NCBI GenBank assembly: GCA_943788055.1
Contig: CALSOU010000005.1
Location: forward strand, 62,001-126,000
Source: an uncultured Saprospiraceae bacterium
GTDB lineage: Bacteria > Bacteroidota > Bacteroidia > Chitinophagales > Saprospiraceae
Direction: 5' to 3'
Length of the DNA stretch: 64,000 nucleotides
In this document: positions 36,880 to 46,446 of the stretch, piece by piece
How the letters are laid out: each line of letters starts with the position of its first letter
Numbering within the stretch: the first letter of the stretch is position 1
The notes under the pieces: model-generated
Told to the model about the DNA's origin: nothing
What the model saw: only the letters and a program-made list of their open reading frames with translations
The model's database searches: none
Translations under genes and position numbers: made by a program

Positions 36880-39800
36880 ATGAAATACACAAAAATTTGT
36901 TTGTTTGCTTTAACCTTTCTTCTGATTTTATCGTGTCAGCCAGAAAAAGAGCGTGTGCTACGCAGTGATACAGCCTCTATGCCTTTACTTGAGCAACTAG
37001 ATGCAAGTCGGACAAATCTTGATTTTGTTAATCAAATCAACGAGAATGAAACGTTCAACACTTTCACCTATGACGGCTTCCTCCAGGGAACAGGAGTAGG
37101 TGTTTTAGACGTGAACAATGACGGATTGCAGGATATTTATTTTGCCTCTTCAGAAGGAAAAGACCGATTATATCTTAATAAGGGCAATCTTAAATTTGAA
37201 GATATTACTGAGTCAGCAGGGATTACATCTGGAGTTTATTACAGTTCTGGAATCTCTGTAGTGGATATCAATAATGATGGATACGACGACATTTATGTGA
37301 ACCGGTTTTTGTACAATGAGGAAGATAAATTACGTAACAAATTGTACGTAAATCAGAAGAATGGAACTTTTGTTGAGTCTGCTGCTAGCTATGGTATTGA
37401 CGATCCCGGATATTCTACTTGCGCGACGTTTTTCGATATGGATGGCGATAATGACTTAGACTTGTATGTTGGTAACCAGCCTCCAAATGATATTTTCAAC
37501 AAACAAAAATTAAAGAATAAAATAGCATATCGTTTTTCTGATAATTTGTATCGCAATGATGGAGGTAAGTTCACAAGTGTTACTGACCAAGCTGGTGTTA
37601 CAAACTACAACTATACGCTTTCAGTTAACCCAATCGATTACGATCAAGATGGTGACATAGATTTACATATTGCATCAGATTATGCAGAGCCAGATTACCT
37701 TTATACTAATGATGGCAATGGTACTTTCGTAAATCGAGCAAATGAAGCTTTTCGCCACATAAGTAATTTTGCAATGGGAACTGATGTTGCCGATGTGAAT
37801 AATGACGGAATGCTAGATATTTTCACAGTTGATATGGTTGCTGAAGATAATTTTCGTCAGAAAACAAATATGAGTGGAATGAATCCTGAGCGATTCTGGA
37901 AACTAGCCAATGCTGGCTATCACCATCAGTATATGTTCAATTCATTGCAGCTTAACAATGGAAATGGGATGTTTAGCGAAATCGCTCAAATGAGCGGAAT
38001 TTCTAACACTGATTGGAGTTGGGCGCCGCTATTCATGGATCTGGATCAAGATGGATTTCAAGATTTACTTGTAACAAATGGAGTCTTTAAAGAAGTGCGA
38101 AATAAGGATTACGAAATCTGGAGAACGCAATACTTTGAAGATCGTAAGAAAGAACAAACAGAGAAAAACTTAGCAACTACTCCTTTTGATCCTATGGTTA
38201 TCACAGAAAGAGCGCCTTCGGTTAAGTTGCCTAACTATTTTTATAAGAGTAATGGTGACATGACTTTTACAAATGTTAGTGAAGCTTGGAATTTTAATGA
38301 TCCTTCATGGTCGAGCGGAGCAGCCTATGCTGATTTTGATAATGATGGTGATTTAGACATTGTTATTAATAATTCTAACATGCCTTGCTTTTTCTATCAG
38401 AATATGGCTAATGAAGAAGCACTTAATAATTATGCAATGTTTGAATTTAAAGGACCCGCTGGTAATCAAAAAGGATATGGGGCTCAAGTTAAGTTGTTTT
38501 ATGGCGAGAATTCTCAAGCTATACAGTTGAATCCATACCGAGGGTATATGTCTTCTAATCAATCTGTAATTCATGTTGGTCTAGGCAGTAGCAATACAAT
38601 CACAAAATTAGAAGTTGTTTGGCCTGATAAAAAGATGGCAACTTACGAGAACTTAGCGGCAAACAAAACGCATAAAATCAATTATATAGAGGCGCAAGGT
38701 AGTTACAGTAAAAAAGGTGGCGCAACCTTATTGACGTCTTATAATGCTGGAATCGAGGTAAAACATACAGAGAATGCATTTGATGACTATGAACGAGAAG
38801 TACTACTTCCTCATAAGATGTCAACGTTAGGTCCTATAGTTACAGTAGCAGATGTAAACCAAGATGGTAATGATGATTTTTATGTTGGAGGTTCAATGGG
38901 AGAATCCGGAATGATATATCTAGGCACTTCGACTGGTAAGTTCACAATGAGTAGTCAAGCTGCTTTTGAGCTGGATAAAGGCTATGAAGATGGAGCTGCA
39001 GTGTTTTTTGATGCTGATGGAGATGAGGATATGGACCTCTATGTAGCTTCTGGTGGAAATGAGTTTGAGCGAGGAGATGCTATGTATCAAGATCGACTTT
39101 ATATCAATAACAAGGGATCTTTCGAAAAAACTGGCTTAGCAACGATGACTGAAAGTAACGGAGCAGTTGCTGCAGGTGATTACGACGGAGATGGCGATAT
39201 GGATCTGTTTGTCGGAGGTCGGCAGGTTCCTGGAAAATACGGATACACTCCAAAAAGCTTCTTCCTAAAGAATGATAACGGTAGATTCGGAATTGATCAA
39301 GAGCTTGAAATAGGTATGATATCAGATGCTCATTTCACAAATATGGATCAAGATTCTGATATGGAATTAGTAACATCTGGAGAATGGAACCCAATTCAAC
39401 TTTGGGAAAGGGTAGATGGACAATGGACAGATGCTACCGAAAATGCTCAGCTTGAAAAGACGAATGGTTGGTGGAATAAGATGAAGATAGAAGATATGGA
39501 TGGAGATGGAGATATGGATATTTTAGCAGGAAATCTTGGTTTGAACCTTAAGTTTAAGGCTTCAGAGGAGAATCCATTTAGACTATATGTTGATGATTTT
39601 GATCAAAATGGAAGCAACGACGTCTATTTGGGATACTACGCAAAAGATGGAAAATACTATCCAGTTCGGGGGCGTCAATGTTCAAGCGAACAGATGCCGT
39701 TTGTAAAGAAGGAATTTGAAACGTATAATGAGTTTGGATTAGCTACAATTGAAGATGTATTGAAGGATAAGGTGGATGGAAATACAGTAAAGTCAGAGGT

Positions 39801-40173
39801 TTTTACATTTCAATCTACATATTTTGAGAACAACGGCGAAGGAAAATTCAATGCACATTCTTTTAGTACAAAGGCTCAGATTGCTCCAATTCAGGGTTTT
39901 GCAGTAGTGGATCTCAACAAAGATGGGAAGAAAGACTTCGTTGCAGCCGGTAATTACTACAATAGAGAAGTTGAGACAACTCGTAGTGATGCAGGTACAG
40001 GAGTTGTAGCGATGTCTCAAGGAGAGAATCAATGGGATTACAAGAATGTGCAAGAATCTGGTATCAATGCATTTCAAGACGTCAGAGATGTTCACACGCT
40101 TAAGTCAGGAAACGAAACTGTGATCGCAGTCTTTAACAACAACAGTGCAGCTGAATTTTATCGATTAAATTAA
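36880..40173 (+). CDS. FG-GAP/VCBS repeat lipoprotein with ASPIC/UnbV domain (CRTAC1-like)
   Basis: 1,097 residues. The signal peptide MKYTKICLFALTFLLILSC ends at lipobox Cys19, so it is probably an outer-membrane lipoprotein facing the surface or periplasm. Many FG-GAP repeats, each with a Ca-binding DxDxDG-type loop, form one or two beta-propellers: DVNNDGLQDIYFAS, DINNDGYDDIYVNR, DMDGDNDLDLYVGN, DYDQDGDIDLHIAS, DYDGDGDMDLFVGG, DMDGDGDMDILAGN. An ASPIC/UnbV region (GYGAQVKLFYGENSQ, YMSSNQSVIHVGLG) lies near residue 530. Such proteins often belong to glycan-utilisation or adhesion loci; the ligand is unknown. Its TAA overlaps the aminotransferase ATG (TAATG). Confidence 0.92.
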   Translation: MKYTKICLFALTFLLILSCQPEKERVLRSDTASMPLLEQLDASRTNLDFVNQINENETFNTFTYDGFLQGTGVGVLDVNNDGLQDIYFASSEGKDRLYLNKGNLKFEDITESAGITSGVYYSSGISVVDINNDGYDDIYVNRFLYNEEDKLRNKLYVNQKNGTFVESAASYGIDDPGYSTCATFFDMDGDNDLDLYVGNQPPNDIFNKQKLKNKIAYRFSDNLYRNDGGKFTSVTDQAGVTNYNYTLSVNPIDYDQDGDIDLHIASDYAEPDYLYTNDGNGTFVNRANEAFRHISNFAMGTDVADVNNDGMLDIFTVDMVAEDNFRQKTNMSGMNPERFWKLANAGYHHQYMFNSLQLNNGNGMFSEIAQMSGISNTDWSWAPLFMDLDQDGFQDLLVTNGVFKEVRNKDYEIWRTQYFEDRKKEQTEKNLATTPFDPMVITERAPSVKLPNYFYKSNGDMTFTNVSEAWNFNDPSWSSGAAYADFDNDGDLDIVINNSNMPCFFYQNMANEEALNNYAMFEFKGPAGNQKGYGAQVKLFYGENSQAIQLNPYRGYMSSNQSVIHVGLGSSNTITKLEVVWPDKKMATYENLAANKTHKINYIEAQGSYSKKGGATLLTSYNAGIEVKHTENAFDDYEREVLLPHKMSTLGPIVTVADVNQDGNDDFYVGGSMGESGMIYLGTSTGKFTMSSQAAFELDKGYEDGAAVFFDADGDEDMDLYVASGGNEFERGDAMYQDRLYINNKGSFEKTGLATMTESNGAVAAGDYDGDGDMDLFVGGRQVPGKYGYTPKSFFLKNDNGRFGIDQELEIGMISDAHFTNMDQDSDMELVTSGEWNPIQLWERVDGQWTDATENAQLEKTNGWWNKMKIEDMDGDGDMDILAGNLGLNLKFKASEENPFRLYVDDFDQNGSNDVYLGYYAKDGKYYPVRGRQCSSEQMPFVKKEFETYNEFGLATIEDVLKDKVDGNTVKSEVFTFQSTYFENNGEGKFNAHSFSTKAQIAPIQGFAVVDLNKDGKKDFVAAGNYYNREVETTRSDAGTGVVAMSQGENQWDYKNVQESGINAFQDVRDVHTLKSGNETVIAVFNNNSAAEFYRLN

Positions 40174-41378
40174 TGCCGAGCCTACGACAATTATTTCTTT
40201 CACATGTTGCTCAAACCAGCGAGCTACCGCTCATGCTTGAAATTGACAAAGCTTCAGGTATGTATATATACGATAAAGACGGAAAGCGCTATCTCGATAT
40301 GAATTCAGGGATTTCTGTGAGTTCCTTGGGACATTGTCATCCGAACGTGGTTTCAGCAGTGCAGGATCAAGTTGCTCGTCATATGCACACAATGGTGTAC
40401 GGCGAACATATTCAACAAGCACAGGTGAAATATGCTACATTATTGAGTCAGCAGCTCGATGATAGTTTGAGTAAAGTCTACTACGTGATGACTGGGACTG
40501 AATGCGTAGAGGTGGCAATGAAGCTAGGAAGACGCTACACAGGTCGCTATGAAATTATAGCAGCTAAAAATGCCTATCATGGAAGTACCTTCGGAGCTGA
40601 GGCGCTGCGAAGTGATCATGATTTTTCAAGTAGTTTTGCACCTGGTGTTCCTGGAATAAGACACATCGAATTTAATGACGAGAAAGAACTTTCACGAATT
40701 ACAGAGAAGACTGCCTGTGTTATTGTAGAGCCTGTCCAAGCTGAGTCAGGAGTTAATCCACCGAAGAGCGACTATCTAAAAGCGTTAAGAGCAAAATGTA
40801 CTGCAGTGGGTGCACTTTTGGTACTTGATGAAATTCAAACGGGATTTGGTAGAACAGGATATTTGTTTGCACATCAGAAATATGGTATCGTGCCGGACGT
40901 TTTATTGATTGCTAAATCAATGGGAGGAGGAATGCCGATAGGTGCGATTGTATCTTCAGGCGAGATCATGTCAAAAATTACAAAGAATCCAGCACTCGGT
41001 CATATTACGACTTTTGGGGGACACCCCGTCTCTTGTGCAGCAGCGCATGCCATGCTTGATACTTTATTAGAAACAGGGCTGGTTGATTTAGTTGAGAGTA
41101 AGGGGTCTTACTTACAAACTCGACTAGAACAACATCCAATTATTTCTGAAATCCGAAGATCAGGATTAATGATGGGCGTGGAAGTAACAAAGCGCAAGTA
41201 TCTGAAGCATGTAGTTAATCGATGTATCGAAAATGGACTTATAATTGATTATTTCCTATTCAACAATAAGAGTTTTCGTCTAGCACCACCGTTGATTATT
41301 ACGGAAGAGGAAATGAAAGAAGCATGCGCAATATTAGAGGAAGCATTTGACTATGCGGAACAGAGATACAAAAAGTAA
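40173..41378 (+). CDS. Class III (acetylornithine/GABA-type) aminotransferase
   Basis: 401 residues, PLP fold type I. Motifs: YLDMNSGISVSSLGHCHPNV, VMTGTECVEVAMKLGRRYTG, AYHGSTFGAEAL, VIVEPVQAESGVNPP, the PLP-contacting Asp in LLVLDEIQTGFGRTGYLFA, and the Schiff-base Lys in LLIAKSMGGGMPIGAIV, followed by TTFGGHPVSCAAA. It resembles acetylornithine/succinylornithine or 4-aminobutyrate aminotransferases. No arginine genes are near, so the amino donor is open. Both ends overlap neighbours by a TAATG, giving strict translational coupling. Confidence 0.9.
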   Translation: MPSLRQLFLSHVAQTSELPLMLEIDKASGMYIYDKDGKRYLDMNSGISVSSLGHCHPNVVSAVQDQVARHMHTMVYGEHIQQAQVKYATLLSQQLDDSLSKVYYVMTGTECVEVAMKLGRRYTGRYEIIAAKNAYHGSTFGAEALRSDHDFSSSFAPGVPGIRHIEFNDEKELSRITEKTACVIVEPVQAESGVNPPKSDYLKALRAKCTAVGALLVLDEIQTGFGRTGYLFAHQKYGIVPDVLLIAKSMGGGMPIGAIVSSGEIMSKITKNPALGHITTFGGHPVSCAAAHAMLDTLLETGLVDLVESKGSYLQTRLEQHPIISEIRRSGLMMGVEVTKRKYLKHVVNRCIENGLIIDYFLFNNKSFRLAPPLIITEEEMKEACAILEEAFDYAEQRYKK

Positions 41379-41749
41379 TGATGAAAGCTAGAAGATTTAA
41401 ATTTTTAACTTCATTGCTGTTTGCTGTTTTTGCAATCTTCCAGTACAATGATATAGATCCGTGGTTATGGATTTTCATTTATGGAGGAATATCAAGTCTC
41501 TGCTCTGTTTCCGCATTTCGTAAGATTCCTATGTCTTTACTATCTCTCTCAATTTTAGGTATTCTTATTTATACCGTCATACTTGTTCCTGAGATCATAT
41601 CTTGGATTAATGAAGGAATGCCTAGCATCACGGAAAGCATGAAAGCGGAAGATCCATACATTGAATACGCTCGTGAATTCTTTGGCTTAGTAATTAGCCT
41701 TTTGGTCTTACTTGGATTACTGAAGACTAATCATAAAGTCACTAAGTAG
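41378..41749 (+). CDS. TMEM220-like small membrane protein
   Basis: 123 residues with four predicted membrane helices. The first helix and following loop (LLFAVFAIFQYNDIDPWLWIFIYG) match the TMEM220 family, whose hallmark is Q-[FY]-N-D-x-D-P after helix 1. A second ATG lies directly after the first; either could be used. Function unknown. The start overlaps the stop of the aminotransferase gene. Confidence 0.85.
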   Translation: MMKARRFKFLTSLLFAVFAIFQYNDIDPWLWIFIYGGISSLCSVSAFRKIPMSLLSLSILGILIYTVILVPEIISWINEGMPSITESMKAEDPYIEYAREFFGLVISLLVLLGLLKTNHKVTK

Positions 41750-41755
41750 TCTTTA

Positions 41756-42318
41756 TTAATGATTTAATACAGTAAACTCCACAACCATGAGTTGGTATTC
41801 TATGATTCGAAATAGAATTTTTCCCTGGCTCAGCGGAGTATAGTTTAAAGTCTGGCAAAGTATTCCACCAATCAACATAATCGAGATCAGCCAGTATCCT
41901 GCATGTATAAGGATGTATTTCCAATCTCTTCTTTCAAATAAGGCGTTTATGGCAATTATCGGTAGAATAAAAAATAACGTAATCACGATTCCATGAACAG
42001 TATCATCAGAGAATCCCTATGGTAATCGCCATAGTTTGCCATAAAATCATTGATATAAGCTTGAGCAGCTGACCCTTGCTCCATTGCTTCGGGATACAAA
42101 ACAGACATGATAGCTCCTTGATGTATGACTAAAGTAGATACGAAGAACGAAAGCATCACTGCAAAAACGTACGAGAGACCCATTATTAATGGCATATTGC
42201 CTTTTTGAATGAACTCAGTCGTAAATCCATTCGTCTTCATCCAAGCGTTACCTACCACTTTAGGATGATAGTAAACAGCTCGAACGATCATAGGGATAAA
42301 GGCAGTTAAAAAGAACAT
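41756..42318 (-). pseudogene. DUF1761-like membrane protein split by a frameshift
   Basis: Two minus-strand frames join into one membrane protein of about 187 residues. The first (from 42318) reads MFFLTAFIPMIVRAVYYHPK, VVGNAWMKTNG, LSYVFAVMLSFFV. The second (to the stop near 41756) reads VHGIVITLFFILPIIAINAL, RDWKYILIHAGYWLISIML. The pattern (YHPKVFG-W, central helix, H-G-x(2)-I, N..F..R) fits DUF1761. The shift lies at about 41990-42015, where GDYHRDS continues in the other frame. One indel suffices. Family call is moderate; function unknown. Confidence 0.65.
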
Positions 42319-42404
42319 GTAAAATTAGTAGGCATAGTATTAGTTTGTTAGTTTTTGTAATATAAAGAAGAATTCTGGAAGGTTATAATTCGATTGATAT
42401 AGAG

Positions 42405-42533
42405 AGAAACGGTAAGAGGTCAGGAGACCTTTGCCTCGGTGGTGGTTCTTTTTGAGAACATTGTCTACTTGCTTTGTGCTCTTCTATCCGCGCGATCTGC
42501 GAGCCGTTGAATTCTTACTTCTCGGCGGTATGA
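42405..42533. other. Unexplained GC-richer intergenic segment
   Basis: Between the DUF1761 relic and nadD. It contains an AGGTC-AGGA-GACCT hairpin and a stretch rich in CG dinucleotides (GCGCGATCTGCGAGCC), clearly richer in G+C than other spacers here. No long frame, no tRNA arms that I can fold. Possibly a small RNA or a fragment of foreign origin. Confidence 0.3.
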
Positions 42534-43118
42534 TCAATTATTTAAAAAGCGATATACCCCAGCTTCTAAAATGTGATCTTCTACTTTTTCGGGTACCAGA
42601 TATCGGATTGATCTACCTTCTTTAATTTCATTACGAATGTACGAACTAGAGATCTCCATCATAGGAGTGTCGAAAAGCGAAATAGATTCGTGCGATTCTA
42701 GTTCTCCAAGTTCATATGTAGGACGCTTATAAACGTATATTTCATGATTATTGAGAATTGTCTCGTAGTTCTTCCACTTGTGAAAGCTTCCAAGGTTGTC
42801 TCCTCCCATAATTAATACAAACTGCTTATTTGGGTACTTCTCCTTTAGGTAGGTAAGTGTATCAATCGTATATGAAGGTTTCGGCAAAGAAAATTCTATA
42901 TTACTTGACCGCAATAGTGGATTGTCATCAATTGCCTGATCTATCAGATAAAGTCTATCGTAATCCTTCGCTAAAGTTCTTCGATTTTTTAGTGGATTTT
43001 GTGCACTCACGACCATCCATATCTGATCCAAATCAGTATGTTGCGCCATGTAATTTGCAATAATCATATGACCTACATGTACGGGATTAAATGATCCAAA
43101 AAACAGTCCAACTTTCAT
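42534..43118 (-). CDS. nadD: Nicotinate-nucleotide adenylyltransferase
   Basis: 194 residues. Makes nicotinate adenine dinucleotide from NaMN and ATP in NAD synthesis. The nucleotidyltransferase signature GxFxPxHxGH is present as FFGSFNPVHVGHMI near residue 7, with VSAQNPLK, FVLIMGGDNLGSFHKW, and the C-terminal ISSxxIR-type motif EISSSYIRNEI. It starts 8 bases after the dnaN stop, so the two form a dnaN-nadD operon. Confidence 0.97.
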   Translation of the reverse strand: MKVGLFFGSFNPVHVGHMIIANYMAQHTDLDQIWMVVSAQNPLKNRRTLAKDYDRLYLIDQAIDDNPLLRSSNIEFSLPKPSYTIDTLTYLKEKYPNKQFVLIMGGDNLGSFHKWKNYETILNNHEIYVYKRPTYELGELESHESISLFDTPMMEISSSYIRNEIKEGRSIRYLVPEKVEDHILEAGVYRFLNN

Positions 43119-43126
43119 GCGTTGAA

Positions 43127-44242
43127 TTAATGACTAGTCATAACAGGCATGACTAGCATAATTAGTTCTTCTCCTTCTTCTTGTTCAGAAGGTACTAAGA
43201 TTCCAGCGCGATTAGGAGTACTCATGTGTAATTCAATCTCCTTATTATCCATCACATTCAGCATCTCAGAAAGAAACTTTGCATTGAACCCAATTGAAAT
43301 TGTATCACCGCTATACTCACAACTCATCTGCTCTGTCGCTTCATTACTGAAGTCCAAGTCTTGCGAAGACAAAGTCAAAGATCCTTCTGAAAGATTCAGT
43401 ATCGCTTGATTTGTTGTCTTATTTGCAAAGATATTGATTCTCTTTAGTGAGTTCATGAAATCTGTTCGTGGTAGACGTAGCACATTAGGATTCTCTAAAG
43501 GAATAACCGCATTGTAATCTGGATACTTGGCATCTATTAAGCGACAGACAATAGTCGTTTGATCGAAACTAAAAAACACATTTTTCTTGTCGAAAGCCAT
43601 TTCAACAGTATCGCTGGGAGAAATAGAAGCCTTAAGTAAACCAAGACCTTTTTTTGGAAGAATAAGAGATGCGTTCTGATCTGTGTTAACTCCTCCAAAT
43701 GTATATTTTACTAGTTTGTGTGCATCAGTAGCAACAAAAGTCAATGAATTGAAATCGATCTGAAGTAGGACGCCCATCATAGCAAGCCGTAGCTCATCGT
43801 TACTTGTCGCAAAAACAGTTTTTGAAATTGCTTTGTCAAGTGTCTTTCCAGGAACAGAGATAACCTCAGCATTTTCTTGAGAAGAAGTTTCTGGAAACTC
43901 CTCAGGATTATCTCCAGCCATCTTGTACTTACCAAACGCAGTAGTTAGTTCAATTGCAAAATTATCAGGATTGACTTGAAAAGTCACAGGCTGTTCGGGC
44001 AGAGACTTCATCGTTTCCATCAATATTTTGGCAGGAATAGCAACCTTCAAATCTTCGTCTGCTTTAACGGGCAAAGTCGTTGTGATGGTGTTTTCAAGAT
44101 TCGTTGCTGTCAAAACTAGAGATTCACCTTTAATGTCAAATAAGAAATCCTCTAGGATGGGCAATACCGCATTAGTCCCGATGACACCGTTGGCAATGCT
44201 TAAAGTTCTAGACAATTCAGAAGAAGAGATAGTAAATTTCAT
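43127..44242 (-). CDS. dnaN: DNA polymerase III beta sliding clamp
   Basis: 371 residues, standard length. Forms the dimeric ring that tethers Pol III to DNA. Three clamp domains of about 120 residues are readable: MKFTISSSELSRTLSIANGV with LPILEDFLFD in the first; ISKTVFATSNDELRLAMMGV and FVATDAHKLVKYTF in the second; NVLRLPRTDFMNSLKRINIF in the third. The C-terminus LIMLVMPVMTSH corresponds to the conserved Y-x-[VI]-M-P-[MV] end that lines the peptide-binding pocket. Its own promoter-like box lies about 60 bases upstream. Confidence 0.98.
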   Translation of the reverse strand: MKFTISSSELSRTLSIANGVIGTNAVLPILEDFLFDIKGESLVLTATNLENTITTTLPVKADEDLKVAIPAKILMETMKSLPEQPVTFQVNPDNFAIELTTAFGKYKMAGDNPEEFPETSSQENAEVISVPGKTLDKAISKTVFATSNDELRLAMMGVLLQIDFNSLTFVATDAHKLVKYTFGGVNTDQNASLILPKKGLGLLKASISPSDTVEMAFDKKNVFFSFDQTTIVCRLIDAKYPDYNAVIPLENPNVLRLPRTDFMNSLKRINIFANKTTNQAILNLSEGSLTLSSQDLDFSNEATEQMSCEYSGDTISIGFNAKFLSEMLNVMDNKEIELHMSTPNRAGILVPSEQEEGEELIMLVMPVMTSH

Positions 44243-44300
44243 TTGCGTTTTCTTAGTATCAGTAAATGGTAAAGAGATTTTTGTGTAAGCCTTAAAAGCT

Positions 44301-44308
44301 CAAATATA
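44301..44308 (-). promoter_or_regulatory. Candidate dnaN -7 box (TATATTTG)
   Basis: Minus-strand TAnnTTTG match about 58 bases upstream of the dnaN start. Confidence 0.5.
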
Positions 44309-44373
44309 CTATCAAATAATGGAAATACAATGCACCTATGCTAAAGCTAGGCTTTCAATTCCACTTCATTATT

Positions 44374-46266
44374 CTAGTAGGCTCTAGCATCACTTTTTTC
44401 AATGTAATTTATAAATGCTCGATTCACGACTCGATTGCCTCCTGGCGTGGGAAAGTTTCCTGAGAAATACCAATCCCCATTGTTATTTGGACAGGCTTCG
44501 TGTAGGTTTTCGATGGACTGATATATCAGTTGAACTTCACATTTGATATTCTTAGGGGTAAGCAGTTCCGTAATTTTGTTTGTAACTTCTTCATAGGAGA
44601 ACGCAGCATAAAGCTTTTGAACATAGTTGACTACCTCTTCATCTGGAATACCTTCTTGTGATTTGCACATTTGATAAACTTCATCGATCAATCCCGCTTT
44701 ACCATTTTCATTAAGTAATTCAATGATAGCTTGGAATGCACAGAAATTCCGCATTTTTGACATATCGATTCCATAGCAATCAGGGTAGCGAATCTGTGGC
44801 GCTGAAGACAAAATGATTATTTTTTTTGGTCTCAACTTCGAAAGAATCGAAAGAATCGAATCTCGAAGTGTTGTTCCTCTCACAATGCTATCGTCAATCA
44901 AAACCAGTGTGTCAACGTGATTATTTACAATACCGTAAGTGACGTCATACACCATATTAACCATTTCACCTCGTGAAGCGTCATCGGCAATAAAAGTCCG
45001 CATTTTGGCATCTTTTACGGCTAATTTTTCAACCCTTGGATGTATTTTCAACACTTTAGCGATCTCCTCTTCAGACATTTTACCTGCACCTTCTTGTAGC
45101 TTCTGTAATTTGATATTGTCAGCAGCTTTTTCAAGTCCTTCGATCAGACCATAAAAGGAGGTTTCGGCGGTATTTGGGATATATGAGAATACAGTATTCT
45201 CAAGATCACTATTGATGGCTTCCATGACCATCGGTGTCATTAATTCGCCTAGCTTTTTGCGCTCAAGATAGATGTCTCGATCTGTTCCTCTTGCGAAATA
45301 TATTCTTTCAAAAGAGCACGCTGTTCGTGGTTTTTGATCTTTACACAAGGGAGTATAGACGTAACCATTTTTTTTGACGATCAATGCATGTCCTCGTTCT
45401 AACTCCTTGACATCATCAAAATGAACACCAAATGCTGTTTGTATTGCTGGTCTTTCAGATGCAGCTACAACTACTTCATCATCTTGATAATAATAGGCAG
45501 GCCTAATTCCTGAAGGGTCTCTGAAAACAAAAGCATCCCCATGACCGATCATCCCAGCCATAATATATCCACCATCAAATCGGCGTGCAGACCTTTGCAG
45601 GATTCTCTGAATATCTAGGTTTTCGGCAATTTTATTATTAATCTCCATATTACTGAAGCCTTCCGGTTTGAACCAGTTGAAATTTCGTTGAACTTCATCG
45701 TCTAGAAAATGGCCTATTTTTTCCAGTACTGTGACGGTATCACTTTTTTCTTTAGGGTTTTGTCCAAAAGAAATAAGTTCTTGGAAGAGCTCTTCCATAT
45801 TCGTCATATTGAAATTTCCTGCCAAAACAAGGTTTCTTGAAATCCAATTATTGGATCTCAAAAATGGATGACAGGTTTCAATTGTATTTACTCCATGTGT
45901 CCCGTAACGAAGATGACCTAGTAGTAATTCACCTATGTATGGTCGATTATACTTCAACCATTCCGTATCATTGAGTTGTTCTGGCGTCAAATCTTTAAAA
46001 TGAGTCATGACGCCGTCAAATACATCCTTCAGATATTGCGGCGAAATACTCCGTTTTCTACTGATGTATCTGTTTCCGGGCGGCATGTCTAGTTTAATGG
46101 TGGCTATCCCAGCACCGTCTTGGCCCCTATTTCGTTGTTTTTGTAGTAATAATTGAAGTTTATTGAGGCCGTAAAGATTGGTTCCATACTTTTCTCTATA
46201 GAATTCCAGCGGCTTAAGCAAACGAATAAATGCGAGACCACATTCGTGCTTGATTTCATCACTCAT
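44374..46266 (-). CDS. purF: Amidophosphoribosyltransferase, long Bacteroidota form
   Basis: 630 residues, about 130 longer than E. coli PurF. It makes phosphoribosylamine from PRPP and glutamine, the first step of purine synthesis. The glutaminase nucleophile is probably Cys9 (HECGLAFIRLL) after removal of a short propeptide. Then QKQRNRGQDGAGIAT, LLLGHLRYGTHG and FRDPSGIRPAYYY. The phosphoribosyltransferase PRPP loop is LVLIDDSIVRGTTL, followed by YPDCYGIDMS. An insert in the glutaminase half and ~90 extra C-terminal residues (SIENLHEACPNNNGDWYFSG) mark the long variant. It may coexist with a normal-length PurF elsewhere. The product is the substrate of purD. Confidence 0.93.
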   Translation of the reverse strand: MSDEIKHECGLAFIRLLKPLEFYREKYGTNLYGLNKLQLLLQKQRNRGQDGAGIATIKLDMPPGNRYISRKRSISPQYLKDVFDGVMTHFKDLTPEQLNDTEWLKYNRPYIGELLLGHLRYGTHGVNTIETCHPFLRSNNWISRNLVLAGNFNMTNMEELFQELISFGQNPKEKSDTVTVLEKIGHFLDDEVQRNFNWFKPEGFSNMEINNKIAENLDIQRILQRSARRFDGGYIMAGMIGHGDAFVFRDPSGIRPAYYYQDDEVVVAASERPAIQTAFGVHFDDVKELERGHALIVKKNGYVYTPLCKDQKPRTACSFERIYFARGTDRDIYLERKKLGELMTPMVMEAINSDLENTVFSYIPNTAETSFYGLIEGLEKAADNIKLQKLQEGAGKMSEEEIAKVLKIHPRVEKLAVKDAKMRTFIADDASRGEMVNMVYDVTYGIVNNHVDTLVLIDDSIVRGTTLRDSILSILSKLRPKKIIILSSAPQIRYPDCYGIDMSKMRNFCAFQAIIELLNENGKAGLIDEVYQMCKSQEGIPDEEVVNYVQKLYAAFSYEEVTNKITELLTPKNIKCEVQLIYQSIENLHEACPNNNGDWYFSGNFPTPGGNRVVNRAFINYIEKSDARAY

Positions 46267-46310
46267 AAGTAGATAGGTTCGAGATTTTTGTTCTCAGGTG
46301 ATTCAAAACA

Positions 46311-46318
46311 CAAAAATA
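46311..46318 (-). promoter_or_regulatory. Candidate purF -7 box (TATTTTTG)
   Basis: Minus-strand TAnnTTTG match 45 bases upstream of the purF start. No -33 TTG at ideal spacing and no PurR-like palindrome seen. Confidence 0.5.
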
Positions 46319-46446
46319 CAATCATTCATAGAATCTGCTCATATACTAGCTACTTTTTTACTTTTTGGACATTATCGGACATCTTGAACTTGATAGTTCA
46401 GGATTTGGTTACTTTGAGCAAGGAATAATTTATCTCTTAGCCATTT

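Noticed and set aside
36880-41749. Calling the FG-GAP / aminotransferase / TMEM220 run a polysaccharide utilisation locus
   Set aside because: No SusC/SusD pair, glycoside hydrolase or sensor-regulator is nearby.
42431-42625. 65-codon plus-strand frame overlapping the nadD end
   Set aside because: Half of it is antisense to conserved nadD; the rest is the GC-richer spacer. Not a credible gene.
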